Assembly (NCBI GenBank): GCA_937871635.1
Contig: CALMNS010000015.1
Span: forward strand, 1-7,866
Reading direction: 5' to 3'
DNA from: an uncultured Solirubrobacter sp.
GTDB taxonomy: Bacteria > Actinomycetota > Thermoleophilia > Solirubrobacterales > Solirubrobacteraceae
DNA length: 7,866 bases
In this document: positions 1 through 5,933 of the stretch, in pieces
Numbering within the stretch: position 1 is the first letter of the stretch
Layout: every line of letters begins with the position of its first letter
Made by a program: the position numbers and the translations under genes
The notes under the pieces: generated by a model
What the model was told of the DNA's origin: nothing
Seen by the model: the letters and a program-made list of their open reading frames with translations, nothing else
Database searches by the model: none

Positions 1-60
1 GTCCGGGGCCGTCCGGCTCACCGAGCCGCCGACGGGCTCGGTGACGGGCGCGCGCGTCAT
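1..60 (-). CDS. livM: Branched-chain-type ABC transporter permease LivM, N-terminal fragment (cut by window edge)
   Basis: An ATG at 60-58 opens a minus-strand frame that stays open for 20 codons to the left edge. Its start overlaps the livH stop codon in an ATGA arrangement, the usual sign of translational coupling between consecutive operon genes. The visible residues (MTRAPVTEPVGG and onward) form a short, polar, proline/arginine-containing N-terminal tail without a membrane segment yet, which suits the cytoplasmic start of a LivM permease. The identity is inferred almost wholly from position: LivH and LivM form the heterodimeric membrane channel of this transporter class, and livM normally follows livH. 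A perfect 10-bp inverted repeat lies inside these codons (18-44). The gene is real with good confidence. The LivM name is likely but cannot be proved from 20 residues. Confidence 0.7.
   Translation of the reverse strand, partial: MTRAPVTEPVGGSVSRTAPD
18..44. repeat. Inverted repeat (10-bp arms, 7-nt loop) in the first codons of livM
   Basis: The plus strand reads TCACCGAGCC (18-27), loop GCCGACG (28-34), then GGCTCGGTGA (35-44). The arms are perfectly complementary. In the livM mRNA this would form a strong hairpin starting about 16 nt after the start codon. It might slow livM translation or protect or process the transcript. In DNA this rich in G and C, one such repeat per several kilobases can also arise by chance, so the function is uncertain. 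Confidence 0.4.
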
Positions 61-938
61 GCCCGCACGCTCGAAGCCGTGCCGAGCAGACCGGCCGGGC
101 GGATGAGGAGGACGATGACGATCACCGCGAAGGGGACGACGATGTTCAGGTCGCCGCCCAGCCCGGGGACGTAGGCGCCGGCCAGCACGGAGAGCACGCC
201 GATGAGCAGCCCGCCGATCACCGCACCGGCTCGGCTGCCGAAGCCGCCGAGCGCGGCGGCCGCGAACGCGAGCAGCAGCGCCGGGGTCATGATGTCCGGC
301 GACAGCCCGAGGGTGGGGGCGGCCATCACACCGGCGACGCCGCCGACCGCCGCCGCCACCCCCCACCCGAGCGCCAGCGTCATGCCCACGCGGACGCCGA
401 GCAGGCGGCTCGAGTCCGGGTTCTGGGCGGCGGCACGCATGCGCAGCCCGAGGTCCGTCCGCTGGAAGATCAGGCCGACGATCACCAGCAGCAGGCCGAG
501 GACCGCCGCCATGCCGACCTGCTGGGCGGTGATGAGGACGCCGCCGGCATCCCACGCCGTGCGCCCGAACGGGGACTCGAAGGTCTTCGGCTGATAGCCC
601 CAGACGGCACCCACCGTGGCGTTGCAGGCCACGAAGAGGGCGAGCGTGACCAGGAGCAGCGAGAGCTCCGGCGCGTCCTCGACGGGACGGATGAAGACGC
701 GCTCGACGGCGAAGCCGAGGACGAAGGAGCCGGCGATCACGACCGGAAGCGCCAGCCAGAAGCTCAGCCCGGTGCTCGTCAGCGCCCACGCGGCGAAGGC
801 CGACAGGCCGGCCATCTCGGCCTGGGCGAAGTTCAGGACGCCCGTCCCCTGGTAGACGACGGTCAGGGCCAGCGCGATACCCGCGTAGACGAGCCCGATG
901 CTCAGGCCGGCGATCAGCTGCTGCAGGAGGTCGGTCAT
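57..938 (-). CDS. livH: Branched-chain-type ABC transporter permease LivH
   Basis: This is a 293-residue integral membrane permease of the LivH branch of the BPD_transp_2 family. It forms one half of the inner-membrane channel that pairs with LivM and is driven by LivG and LivF. The sequence is almost entirely hydrophobic helices (about eight), with the LivH hallmark N-F-A-Q-A-E-M at residues 36-42 after the first helix. A cytoplasmic loop around residues 166-182 (RMRAAAQNPDSSRLLGV) is the conserved coupling segment that contacts the ATPases. Length is normal for the family. The ATG at 938 starts 4 nt after the livF stop. The only upstream purine-rich stretch lies in the livF 3' end (GGGCGAG), so coupling to livF is likely. 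The stop overlaps the livM start. These transporters carry branched-chain amino acids but also many aromatic and other carboxylates, amides and urea, so the family does not fix the substrate. Confidence 0.93.
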   Translation of the reverse strand: MTDLLQQLIAGLSIGLVYAGIALALTVVYQGTGVLNFAQAEMAGLSAFAAWALTSTGLSFWLALPVVIAGSFVLGFAVERVFIRPVEDAPELSLLLVTLALFVACNATVGAVWGYQPKTFESPFGRTAWDAGGVLITAQQVGMAAVLGLLLVIVGLIFQRTDLGLRMRAAAQNPDSSRLLGVRVGMTLALGWGVAAAVGGVAGVMAAPTLGLSPDIMTPALLLAFAAAALGGFGSRAGAVIGGLLIGVLSVLAGAYVPGLGGDLNIVVPFAVIVIVLLIRPAGLLGTASSVRA

Positions 939-942
939 GCGG

Positions 943-1659
943 TCACTCGCCCAGGTAGGCCCGACGGACCGCCGGGTCGTCTCGCAGGTCGGACGCCGGA
1001 CCGGCGACGGTCACCCGTCCCGTCTCGAACACGTAGCCGCGGTCCGCCAGCTCGAGCGACCGCGCCACGTTCTGCTCGGCGATGAGGATGGAGAGCCCCC
1101 ACGAGCGCTTGAGCTCGTGCAGCCGGGCGAAGATCTCCTCGACCAGCTTGGGGGCGAGCCCGAGGGACGGCTCGTCGAGCAGCAGCAGCCGCGGCCGGGC
1201 GAGCAGGGCCCGGGCGATGGCAAGCATCTGCTGCTGGCCGCCCGACAGCGCCCCCGCCTGACGGTGGCGCATCTCGTCGAGCACCGGGAACAGATCGAGC
1301 ACCGAGCTCTCCGGTGCGGCGCCGTCCTCCCCGCGCGGGGCGCCCATGGCGCCGAGGCGGAGGTTCTCGTCCACGGTCAGGTCCGTGAAGGTGCCGCGGC
1401 CCTCCGGCACGTGCCCGACGCCGAGCCGGGCGACGGCGTCGGTGCCCAGGCGGCTCATGTCGTGGCCGTCGAAGGCGAGGCGGCCCCGCGTCCGCACGAC
1501 GCGCGAGATGGCACGCAGCAGGGTCGTCTTGCCCGCCCCGTTGGCGCCGAGGACCGCGACCACCTCACCCGGGCCGACCTCGAGGTCGACGCCGTGCAGC
1601 GCGGGCGCGCCCTCGTAGAACGCCTCGAGCCCGTCGACGGCCAGCAGGGCGGCGCTCAT
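943..1659 (-). CDS. livF: Branched-chain-type ABC transporter ATP-binding protein LivF
   Basis: This 238-residue cytoplasmic ATPase is one of two that power Liv-type uptake. All nucleotide-binding motifs are intact: Walker A GANGAGKT at residues 38-45, the LivF-typical VPEGRG (84-89) at the Q-loop region followed by LTVDENL, signature LSGGQQQML (138-146), Walker B LLLLDE (158-163), and AEQN as the H-loop equivalent. The C-terminus ends in the familiar AYLGE. The open frame continues far upstream (to 2199), but that extension is arginine-rich shadow sequence antisense in character. The ATG at 1659 gives the family's normal length and overlaps the livG stop codon as ATGA. No strong ribosome-binding site precedes it, which fits translational coupling to livG. 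Unlike LivG, this subunit has a fully canonical signature motif, so it should supply one complete ATP site half. Confidence 0.95.
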   Translation of the reverse strand: MSAALLAVDGLEAFYEGAPALHGVDLEVGPGEVVAVLGANGAGKTTLLRAISRVVRTRGRLAFDGHDMSRLGTDAVARLGVGHVPEGRGTFTDLTVDENLRLGAMGAPRGEDGAAPESSVLDLFPVLDEMRHRQAGALSGGQQQMLAIARALLARPRLLLLDEPSLGLAPKLVEEIFARLHELKRSWGLSILIAEQNVARSLELADRGYVFETGRVTVAGPASDLRDDPAVRRAYLGE

Positions 1660-2432
1660 GCCAGCGCCCCGAGGTAGGCGTCGATGACCCGCTCGTCGCG
1701 ACGGACCACGTCGGGCGGCCCCTGCGCCAGCAGACGCCCATGGTCGAGGACGACGACGTGGCGGGCGACGGCGAGCACGAGCGGGACGTTGTGCTCGACC
1801 AGGACGACGGTCGCGTCCATCTCGCGGGACGCCTCGACGACGCCGTCGACCATCTCGCGGGCCTCGCCGCCCGTCGAGCCGGCGGCCGGCTCGTCGAGCA
1901 GGAGCAGTCGCGGCCGGCTCAGCAGCGCCCGGCAGATCTCGACGAGTCGCCGCTCGCGGTGCGGGAGCCCGACGACCGGCGTGTGCCCGGAGATCTCGGG
2001 CACCAGCCGCTCGAGAAGGAGGTGCGCCTCGCCGGCCAGTCGTCGCTCGCCGGCTCGCGTGGCCGGCGAGCGGAGCATCGCCGCCAGCACGCCGCCGCTC
2101 GTGCGGCCGTGCGCGCCGAGCATGACGTTCTCCAGCACGGAGAGCTCGGGCACGAGCGCCGGGGTCTGGAAGGTGCGGGCGACCCCGAGCCTCGAGCACG
2201 CCTGTGGCGGCCGGCCGAGGAGCTCCTCGCCCGCGAGGCGGATGGATCCGCGCGGGCGGTACAGGCCGGTGACGCAGTTGAAGAGGGTCGTCTTGCCGGC
2301 GCCATTCGGGCCGATGACGGCGGTCACGCCCTCGGCCGGCACGTCGAAGCCCACGTCGTCGAGGGCGCGGACGCCCGCGAACTCGATCGACACGCGATCG
2401 ACCGACAGGATGGCGGCCGACTCAGCCGACAT
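1656..2432 (-). CDS. livG: Branched-chain-type ABC transporter ATP-binding protein LivG (variant signature motif)
   Basis: This 258-residue cytoplasmic ATPase is the partner of LivF. Walker A is GPNGAGKT (residues 41-48), the Q-loop is TFQTP with Q89, followed by LSVLENVMLG (97-106), Walker B is LLLLDE (176-181), and the switch histidine is H214 in VEHN. The C-terminal VIDAYLG is typical of LivG. The ABC signature is unusual: where LSGGQ, LSYGQ or LPYGL is expected, residues 156-160 read LPHRE, so the second glycine is arginine, although the following RRLVEICRAL keeps the family pattern. After Walker B the usual AAGLN is replaced by AAGST. The ATG at 2432 lies 11 nt inside the end of the ligase gene and has a good purine-rich site AGGGGGA 8 nt upstream (2441-2447). 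The stop overlaps the livF start. The frame is intact, and I judge it functional unless the signature change proves disabling. Confidence 0.94.
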   Translation of the reverse strand: MSAESAAILSVDRVSIEFAGVRALDDVGFDVPAEGVTAVIGPNGAGKTTLFNCVTGLYRPRGSIRLAGEELLGRPPQACSRLGVARTFQTPALVPELSVLENVMLGAHGRTSGGVLAAMLRSPATRAGERRLAGEAHLLLERLVPEISGHTPVVGLPHRERRLVEICRALLSRPRLLLLDEPAAGSTGGEAREMVDGVVEASREMDATVVLVEHNVPLVLAVARHVVVLDHGRLLAQGPPDVVRRDERVIDAYLGALA

Positions 2433-3972
2433 GCGACACGTCCCCCTGGGCGCGGGCGCGCAGCGCGCCCTTGCGCACCTTGCCGACCGCGGTGCGCGGC
2501 AGCTCCTCGACCGCGATGAAGCGGCCGGGGATCCGGAAGCGGGCCAGGTGCTCCGCGCACCAGTCGCGCAGCGAGTCGAGGTCGAACCCGCCGTCCGCGC
2601 TGACGACGTAGGCGACGATCTCCTCGTCGCGCACCGGGTCGGGGACGCCGACGACCGCCGCCTCGGCCACCTGCGGGTGCGCCTCGAGCACCGACTCGAC
2701 CTCGCTGGCGGCGACGTTCTCGCCGCTGCGCTTGATCATGTCCTTCGCCCGATCGACGAAGGAGAAGAACCCGTCGCCGTCCGCGCGGACCACGTCGCCC
2801 GTGTGCAGCCAGCCGTCGCGGAGGACGGCGCCGGAGGCGGCAGGGTCGTCGAGGTACCCGCGCATGACCTCGACCCCCGGCTCGCCGGCGACGAGCAGCT
2901 GCCCGGGCTCGTCCACGCCGGCCGGCGTGCCGTCGTCGCGGACCACCCGGCAGGAGTAGCCGAGGCTCACGCGGCCGAGCGCGTCCGGACGGGCCGACCC
3001 GTCCACCGGGTTCATCAGCGGCGGCCCGATCGTCTCCGTCATCCCGTAGAGCTGCACGAGGGGGGCTCCGACCCGCTCGTCCCACTGCTCGAGCTGCTCC
3101 GCGGTCAGGTTCTGGGCGAAGAGGACGCAGCGCAGCCGGTGCTGGCGCCAGCTGGGCTGCGACGGCTTGCTGAGCACCATGCGGATCGGCGCGGCGAAGA
3201 GGCTGGCGACCGTCGCCCGGTGACGGACCGCCTGATCGACGAAGCGGGTGGCGCTGAAGCGCCGGGCCAGCACGAGCGTCCCACCCGCGACGAGCGTGCC
3301 CATCGAGGTGTAGTACTGCGCGTTGGCGTGGAACAGGGGCAGGACGGTGAGCACCCGGTCCTCCGCCGTGAGCCGCAGGTTCCGGGCGACGACCTCGCCC
3401 GCGTACAGATAGTTGGCGTGGGTGACCACCACGCCCTTCGGTCGCGACGTGGTGCCCGAGGTGTAGAGGATCCCGAGCTCGGCTCCGGGGCGATGGATGG
3501 CGGGGCCGTCGGTCGCGGACGGCAGCTCTGAGAGGCGGTCGCTCTCGCAGACCAGCAGCGGCCCCCGGCTGCCCGCCTTGCGACGGGCGGACTCCGCCGC
3601 CCACCGGCCGTCGCCCTCGGTCACCGTGACCCGGGCTCCGCAGTGGCCGAGGACGTAGGCGATCTCGTCCGGGCTCGACCCCGTGTTGGTCGGGACGATC
3701 GCCGCGCCGAGCTCCGCGGCGGCGAACCAGGTGAAGAGGAACTCCGGCCGGTTGTCGAGGTGCACGTGGATCCGGTGGCCGGGCTCGACGCCGGCCGCGC
3801 GGAGGTGCGCGGCGAGCGCGCGCGCCCGGTCACGGACCTGCGACCAGGAGGAGGTCGACACGATCCCCTCGGCGTCCTCGTAGACGAGCAGGGCCCGGTC
3901 GGGATGACGGTCGGCCCCCTCCGCCAGCACGCCGTGGACCGTGCGGCCGGAGATCACCGTGGAGCGCGTCAC
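2422..3972 (-). CDS. AMP-dependent acyl-CoA ligase, crotonobetaine/carnitine-CoA ligase (CaiC)-like
   Basis: This is a 516-residue adenylate-forming enzyme of the ANL superfamily. Such enzymes activate a carboxylic acid with ATP to an acyl-AMP and then transfer it to coenzyme A. Core motifs are intact: phosphate-binding YTSGTTSRPKG (170-180), YGMTET (309-314), TGD (391-393), the hinge region with VDRAKDMIKRSGENV (406-420), and the C-terminal catalytic lysine K498 in AVGKVRKG. The YGMTETIG and KRSGENVAASEVE wording resembles CaiC-type ligases more than fatty-acid or benzoate ligases, but the acid it uses cannot be deduced. The frame is open up to 4050, but those residues overlap the cyclase gene. 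I choose the GTG at 3972, which follows the cyclase stop by 8 nt and has a GAGGGA site overlapping that stop, giving the family's normal length. Its own stop overlaps livG by 11 nt. No CoA-ester processing enzyme follows inside the window. Confidence 0.9.
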   Translation of the reverse strand: MTRSTVISGRTVHGVLAEGADRHPDRALLVYEDAEGIVSTSSWSQVRDRARALAAHLRAAGVEPGHRIHVHLDNRPEFLFTWFAAAELGAAIVPTNTGSSPDEIAYVLGHCGARVTVTEGDGRWAAESARRKAGSRGPLLVCESDRLSELPSATDGPAIHRPGAELGILYTSGTTSRPKGVVVTHANYLYAGEVVARNLRLTAEDRVLTVLPLFHANAQYYTSMGTLVAGGTLVLARRFSATRFVDQAVRHRATVASLFAAPIRMVLSKPSQPSWRQHRLRCVLFAQNLTAEQLEQWDERVGAPLVQLYGMTETIGPPLMNPVDGSARPDALGRVSLGYSCRVVRDDGTPAGVDEPGQLLVAGEPGVEVMRGYLDDPAASGAVLRDGWLHTGDVVRADGDGFFSFVDRAKDMIKRSGENVAASEVESVLEAHPQVAEAAVVGVPDPVRDEEIVAYVVSADGGFDLDSLRDWCAEHLARFRIPGRFIAVEELPRTAVGKVRKGALRARAQGDVSHVG

Positions 3973-3976
3973 CCGG

Positions 3977-3982
3977 TCCCTC
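3977..3982 (-). promoter_or_regulatory. Ribosome-binding site deciding the GTG start of the acyl-CoA ligase
   Basis: On the minus strand, TGAGGGACCGG precedes the GTG at 3972. The GAGGGA element overlaps the cyclase stop codon TGA (3981-3983). Ribosomes finishing the cyclase would be placed directly on this start, which supports GTG 3972 over the upstream in-frame ATG at 4050. Confidence 0.6.
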
Positions 3983-4769
3983 AGAGGCCCAGGATCGCCA
4001 CGGGACGCACCCACCCCGCGCTCGCGCCGGTGATCTTCACCGGGAAGCACGCCACCTTGAAGCCGCGGCTCGGCAGCGCACCCAGGTTGGCCAGCTTCTC
4101 GATCTGGAAGTACTCGTGCGTCATGCCGACGCGGTGGGCCTCCCAGAGCTTTGAGGCGTCATGGTCGGCCGCGAAGTCGGCCGCCTGGGAGGAGAAGTCA
4201 CGGTCGAAGCCGACGGCGTCGGTGCCGATGACCTTCACGCCCTGGTCGCAGATCCAGCGGGTCGCGTCGCCGGTGAGGCCGGGGTACGCGTTCCAGTAGG
4301 CGGCCGTGCCGAAGCCCTCGTCGTAGCCGAAGCGCAGCAGGACGATGTCGCCGGGCGACAGGTCGGCTCCCAATCCCCGCACCGCCTCCTGGACGGCGTC
4401 GGTGCCGACGCGCGCGCCCGGCTCGTGGCCGCGCAGGTCGAGGACGACCCCCTCGCCGAAGCACTCCTCGAGGGGCACCTGATCGATCGTCTTGGCCGGC
4501 TCGCCACCGGAGGTCGGGAAGTAGTGCCACGGCGCGTCCATATGCGTGCCGGCGTGCGTCGCGAGCGTGACCTGCTCGTTGGCCCACCCCTGGCCCTCCG
4601 GGAGGTCGGACACCTCGCAGCCGAGGATCTTGGTGACCGTCGGCAGCGACTGCTGGTGGTCCTCGTAGCGGACGCTCGCGGCGAGCAGGGCGCCGAGGCC
4701 CTCGGACAGCTCGCCCTCCACCGGGTTCTGGATCGGGACGCTGAGGTCCACGAAGCGCAGCTCAGTCAT
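3981..4769 (-). CDS. Cyclase-family metal-dependent hydrolase (kynurenine formamidase / isatin hydrolase-like)
   Basis: This 262-residue protein belongs to the cyclase family (PF04199). The family includes bacterial kynurenine formamidase, isatin hydrolase and related enzymes that hydrolyse amides or open rings using a bound divalent metal such as Mn or Zn. The defining motif HxGTHxDxPxH is complete: H72, G74-T75-H76, D78, P80, H82. Other family landmarks are GTDAVGFD (182-189), the EAH near H212, E224 in the IEKLANL helix, and a C-terminal GFKVACFPVKI followed by ASAGW (249-253). There is no signal peptide, so it should act in the cytoplasm. ATG 4769 overlaps the end of the FAH gene by 8 nt and has a strong GAGAGGAGA site 6 nt upstream (4776-4784). 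The longer open frame to 5078 is arginine/serine-rich shadow sequence. Assigning it strictly as kynurenine formamidase is unsafe, because no other tryptophan-degradation gene is nearby. Confidence 0.9.
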   Translation of the reverse strand: MTELRFVDLSVPIQNPVEGELSEGLGALLAASVRYEDHQQSLPTVTKILGCEVSDLPEGQGWANEQVTLATHAGTHMDAPWHYFPTSGGEPAKTIDQVPLEECFGEGVVLDLRGHEPGARVGTDAVQEAVRGLGADLSPGDIVLLRFGYDEGFGTAAYWNAYPGLTGDATRWICDQGVKVIGTDAVGFDRDFSSQAADFAADHDASKLWEAHRVGMTHEYFQIEKLANLGALPSRGFKVACFPVKITGASAGWVRPVAILGL

Positions 4770-5784
4770 GGTCGGTCTCCTCTCGTCCGGCGGCCTCGAG
4801 GGGTCGTCCGGGCCCCTCGCCCTTGCGCCCGACCTCGTTGCGCAGCACGCCGATACCCTCCGCCGAGAGCTCCACGGTGCAGCCCTGGGTGATCCACCGG
4901 TCGAGCTCGAGCCCGCAGCCGCCGCCGACGGTGCCCGACCCGAGGAGGTCGCCCGGCCGGATGGTCTGCTCCTGCGTGACCCACGCGATGATCTCCTCGA
5001 AGGAGAAGCGCATCGCCCCGAGCACGCCGCTCGACCACACCTCGCCGTCGACCCGCGCCTCGAGCCGCGCCCGGTCACGATCGAACTCGTCGGGCGTGGC
5101 GATGCACGGCCCGATCGAGCTCGCGAAGTCCTTGCCGAACGCCGGCCCGATCCCGACGCTCATCTCGCGGAACTGGATGTCGCGGGCGCTCCAGTCGTTG
5201 TAGAGCGTGTAGCCGACGATGTGCCTCGACGCCCGGTCGGGATCGATCCGCCGCCCGGGCTCGCCGACCACCGCGCAGATCTCGAGCTCGTAGTCGAGCT
5301 TGTCGGTGTAGCCCGGCCACGGGACGAGGTCGTCCGGGCCGTAGATCTCGTCGACGTTGCCCTTGTAGTGGACGGGCAGGTTGAACCACTCCTCGGGGAT
5401 CTCCGCCTTCAGCGATCCACGGACGTGCTCCTCGACCACCATGAAGTCCCGCAGGCTGTTCGGCCGCGGCAGTGGTGCGCGCAGCCGCACGTCGCCGAGC
5501 TCGAGGCGCACCCGCGCCCCGCCGATCGCCTCGGTGCCGTCCTCCTCCACGAACGCCACCGCCTCGCGTGCCGCCTCGATCGCGGGCTCACCGAGCCGGA
5601 GCAGCTCGAGCATCTCGGGCGGCGTCTCGCACGCCGCGACCGTCCGTGCCGCCGCGCGGCCGGCGGACGCCAGGAGCGCCTCGCGCGCCAGTGGCAGGTC
5701 GACGACCGCGTGGTCGCCGAGCAGGGCGCCGATACGCCGCACTGGACCCAGCGGTGCCGCTACCTCGTACGTGACGAGCCTCAT
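4762..5784 (-). CDS. Fumarylacetoacetate hydrolase (FAH) family protein
   Basis: This 340-residue enzyme has a C-terminal FAH fold. The fold uses a divalent metal to hydrolyse C-C bonds of 1,3-diketo acids, or to hydrate or decarboxylate 2-keto acids, typically late in aromatic catabolism. Visible landmarks are D113 and H120 with the seven-residue spacing of the FAH catalytic Asp/His pair, metal ligands E166 and E168 in YELE, D197 in YNDWSARD, K218 in GKDF, and the glycine-rich GSGTVGGG loop near the C-terminus. An N-terminal domain of about 100 residues precedes it, as in longer family members. The ATG at 5784 follows a very strong GGAGGAGGAGA site (5790-5800). Upstream in-frame ATGs near 5832 would add a 16-residue tail and lack such a site. 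It is the first gene of the operon and faces the regulator. The exact substrate is unknown, and general family annotation (for example 2-keto-4-pentenoate hydratase-like) is as far as sequence allows. Confidence 0.92.
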   Translation of the reverse strand: MRLVTYEVAAPLGPVRRIGALLGDHAVVDLPLAREALLASAGRAAARTVAACETPPEMLELLRLGEPAIEAAREAVAFVEEDGTEAIGGARVRLELGDVRLRAPLPRPNSLRDFMVVEEHVRGSLKAEIPEEWFNLPVHYKGNVDEIYGPDDLVPWPGYTDKLDYELEICAVVGEPGRRIDPDRASRHIVGYTLYNDWSARDIQFREMSVGIGPAFGKDFASSIGPCIATPDEFDRDRARLEARVDGEVWSSGVLGAMRFSFEEIIAWVTQEQTIRPGDLLGSGTVGGGCGLELDRWITQGCTVELSAEGIGVLRNEVGRKGEGPGRPLEAAGREETDHD

Positions 5785-5789
5785 CGCGT

Positions 5790-5800
5790 TCTCCTCCTCC
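5790..5800 (-). promoter_or_regulatory. Strong ribosome-binding site of the FAH gene
   Basis: The minus strand reads GGAGGAGGAGA, then ACGCG, then the ATG at 5784. The repeated GGAGG registers give a near-ideal anti-16S match and fix the FAH start. They suggest that the first gene of the operon is translated efficiently. Confidence 0.7.
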
Positions 5801-5820
5801 GCCGGGCGCGGTCCGGGACG

Positions 5821-5851
5821 GACCCGCATCACGGGTCGGGACGCTACGTCC
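5821..5851. repeat. Two small adjacent inverted repeats in the FAH operon leader
   Basis: GACCCG-CATCA-CGGGTC (5821-5837) and GGACG-CTA-CGTCC (5839-5851) lie next to each other between the regulator palindrome and the FAH gene. They have 6-bp and 5-bp arms. They could be hairpins in the operon's 5' untranslated RNA or weak protein sites. A TAGCGT hexamer on the minus strand (5846-5841) inside the second repeat resembles a -10 element, but I find no convincing -35 partner. Short GC-rich arms are common by chance, so confidence is low. Confidence 0.25.
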
Positions 5852-5897
5852 GCGCCGGGTGTGACGGCTACGACGAGCGGGGCAGATCCGAAGGAGG

Positions 5898-5926
5898 TTG
5901 CTTGTCCCGCCGGGACAAGACAGGAT
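5898..5926 (+). promoter_or_regulatory. Candidate promoter of the PucR-type regulator, possibly leaderless
   Basis: TTGCTT (5898-5903) and CAGGAT (5921-5926) are separated by 17 nt and resemble weak -35 and -10 elements. Transcription would begin about 7 nt beyond the -10, at or next to the ATG at 5934, giving a leaderless message, which is common in actinobacteria. The 19-nt palindrome falls almost exactly in the spacer, an ideal place for autorepression. The -10 matches the consensus at only three of six positions, so this remains a hypothesis. Confidence 0.25.
5901..5919. promoter_or_regulatory. Perfect 9-1-9 palindrome, candidate operator for the divergent PucR-type regulator
   Basis: CTTGTCCCG (5901-5909), one C (5910), then CGGGACAAG (5911-5919) form a perfect inverted repeat in the 149-nt region between the divergent regulator and catabolic operon. 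Unlike the rest of the region it carries A/T-containing arm ends (TTGTCC/GGACAA), and it lies 15 nt before the regulator ATG. A two-fold symmetric site suits a dimeric helix-turn-helix protein. From here it could shut the regulator's own promoter and act from a distance of 100 nt or more on the FAH operon. Read as RNA it could fold only with the centre opened to a 3-nt loop. Binding by the neighbouring PucR protein is inferred from position, not shown. Confidence 0.6.
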
Positions 5927-5933
5927 TGCCCTG

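Noticed and set aside
1660..2199. N-terminal extension of LivF (180 residues)
   Set aside because: It lies in a shadow frame of livG. The coupled ATG at 1659 gives the family's normal length.
1684..3531. Long plus-strand open frame (615 codons) antisense to livG and the ligase
   Set aside because: It is composed of Arg/Ser/Ala/Asp-rich sequence without recognisable domains. It opposes two genes with complete family motifs and is a by-product of high GC content.
2324..3604. Second minus-strand frame overlapping the ligase gene
   Set aside because: Extremely Arg/Gly/Pro-rich and out of frame with the conserved ligase motifs.
3981..4769. Naming the cyclase gene kynB (kynurenine formamidase)
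   Set aside because: The motif is shared by many amide and lactone hydrolases, and no tryptophan-dioxygenase or kynureninase gene is present.
4770..5078. N-terminal extension of the cyclase-family protein
   Set aside because: Low-complexity Arg/Ser-rich shadow of the FAH gene. ATG 4769 has a strong ribosome-binding site.
5898..5900. TTG as start of the regulator
   Set aside because: It directly abuts the AAGGAGG with no spacer and would place the palindrome within codons. ATG 5934 has AGGA at good distance.
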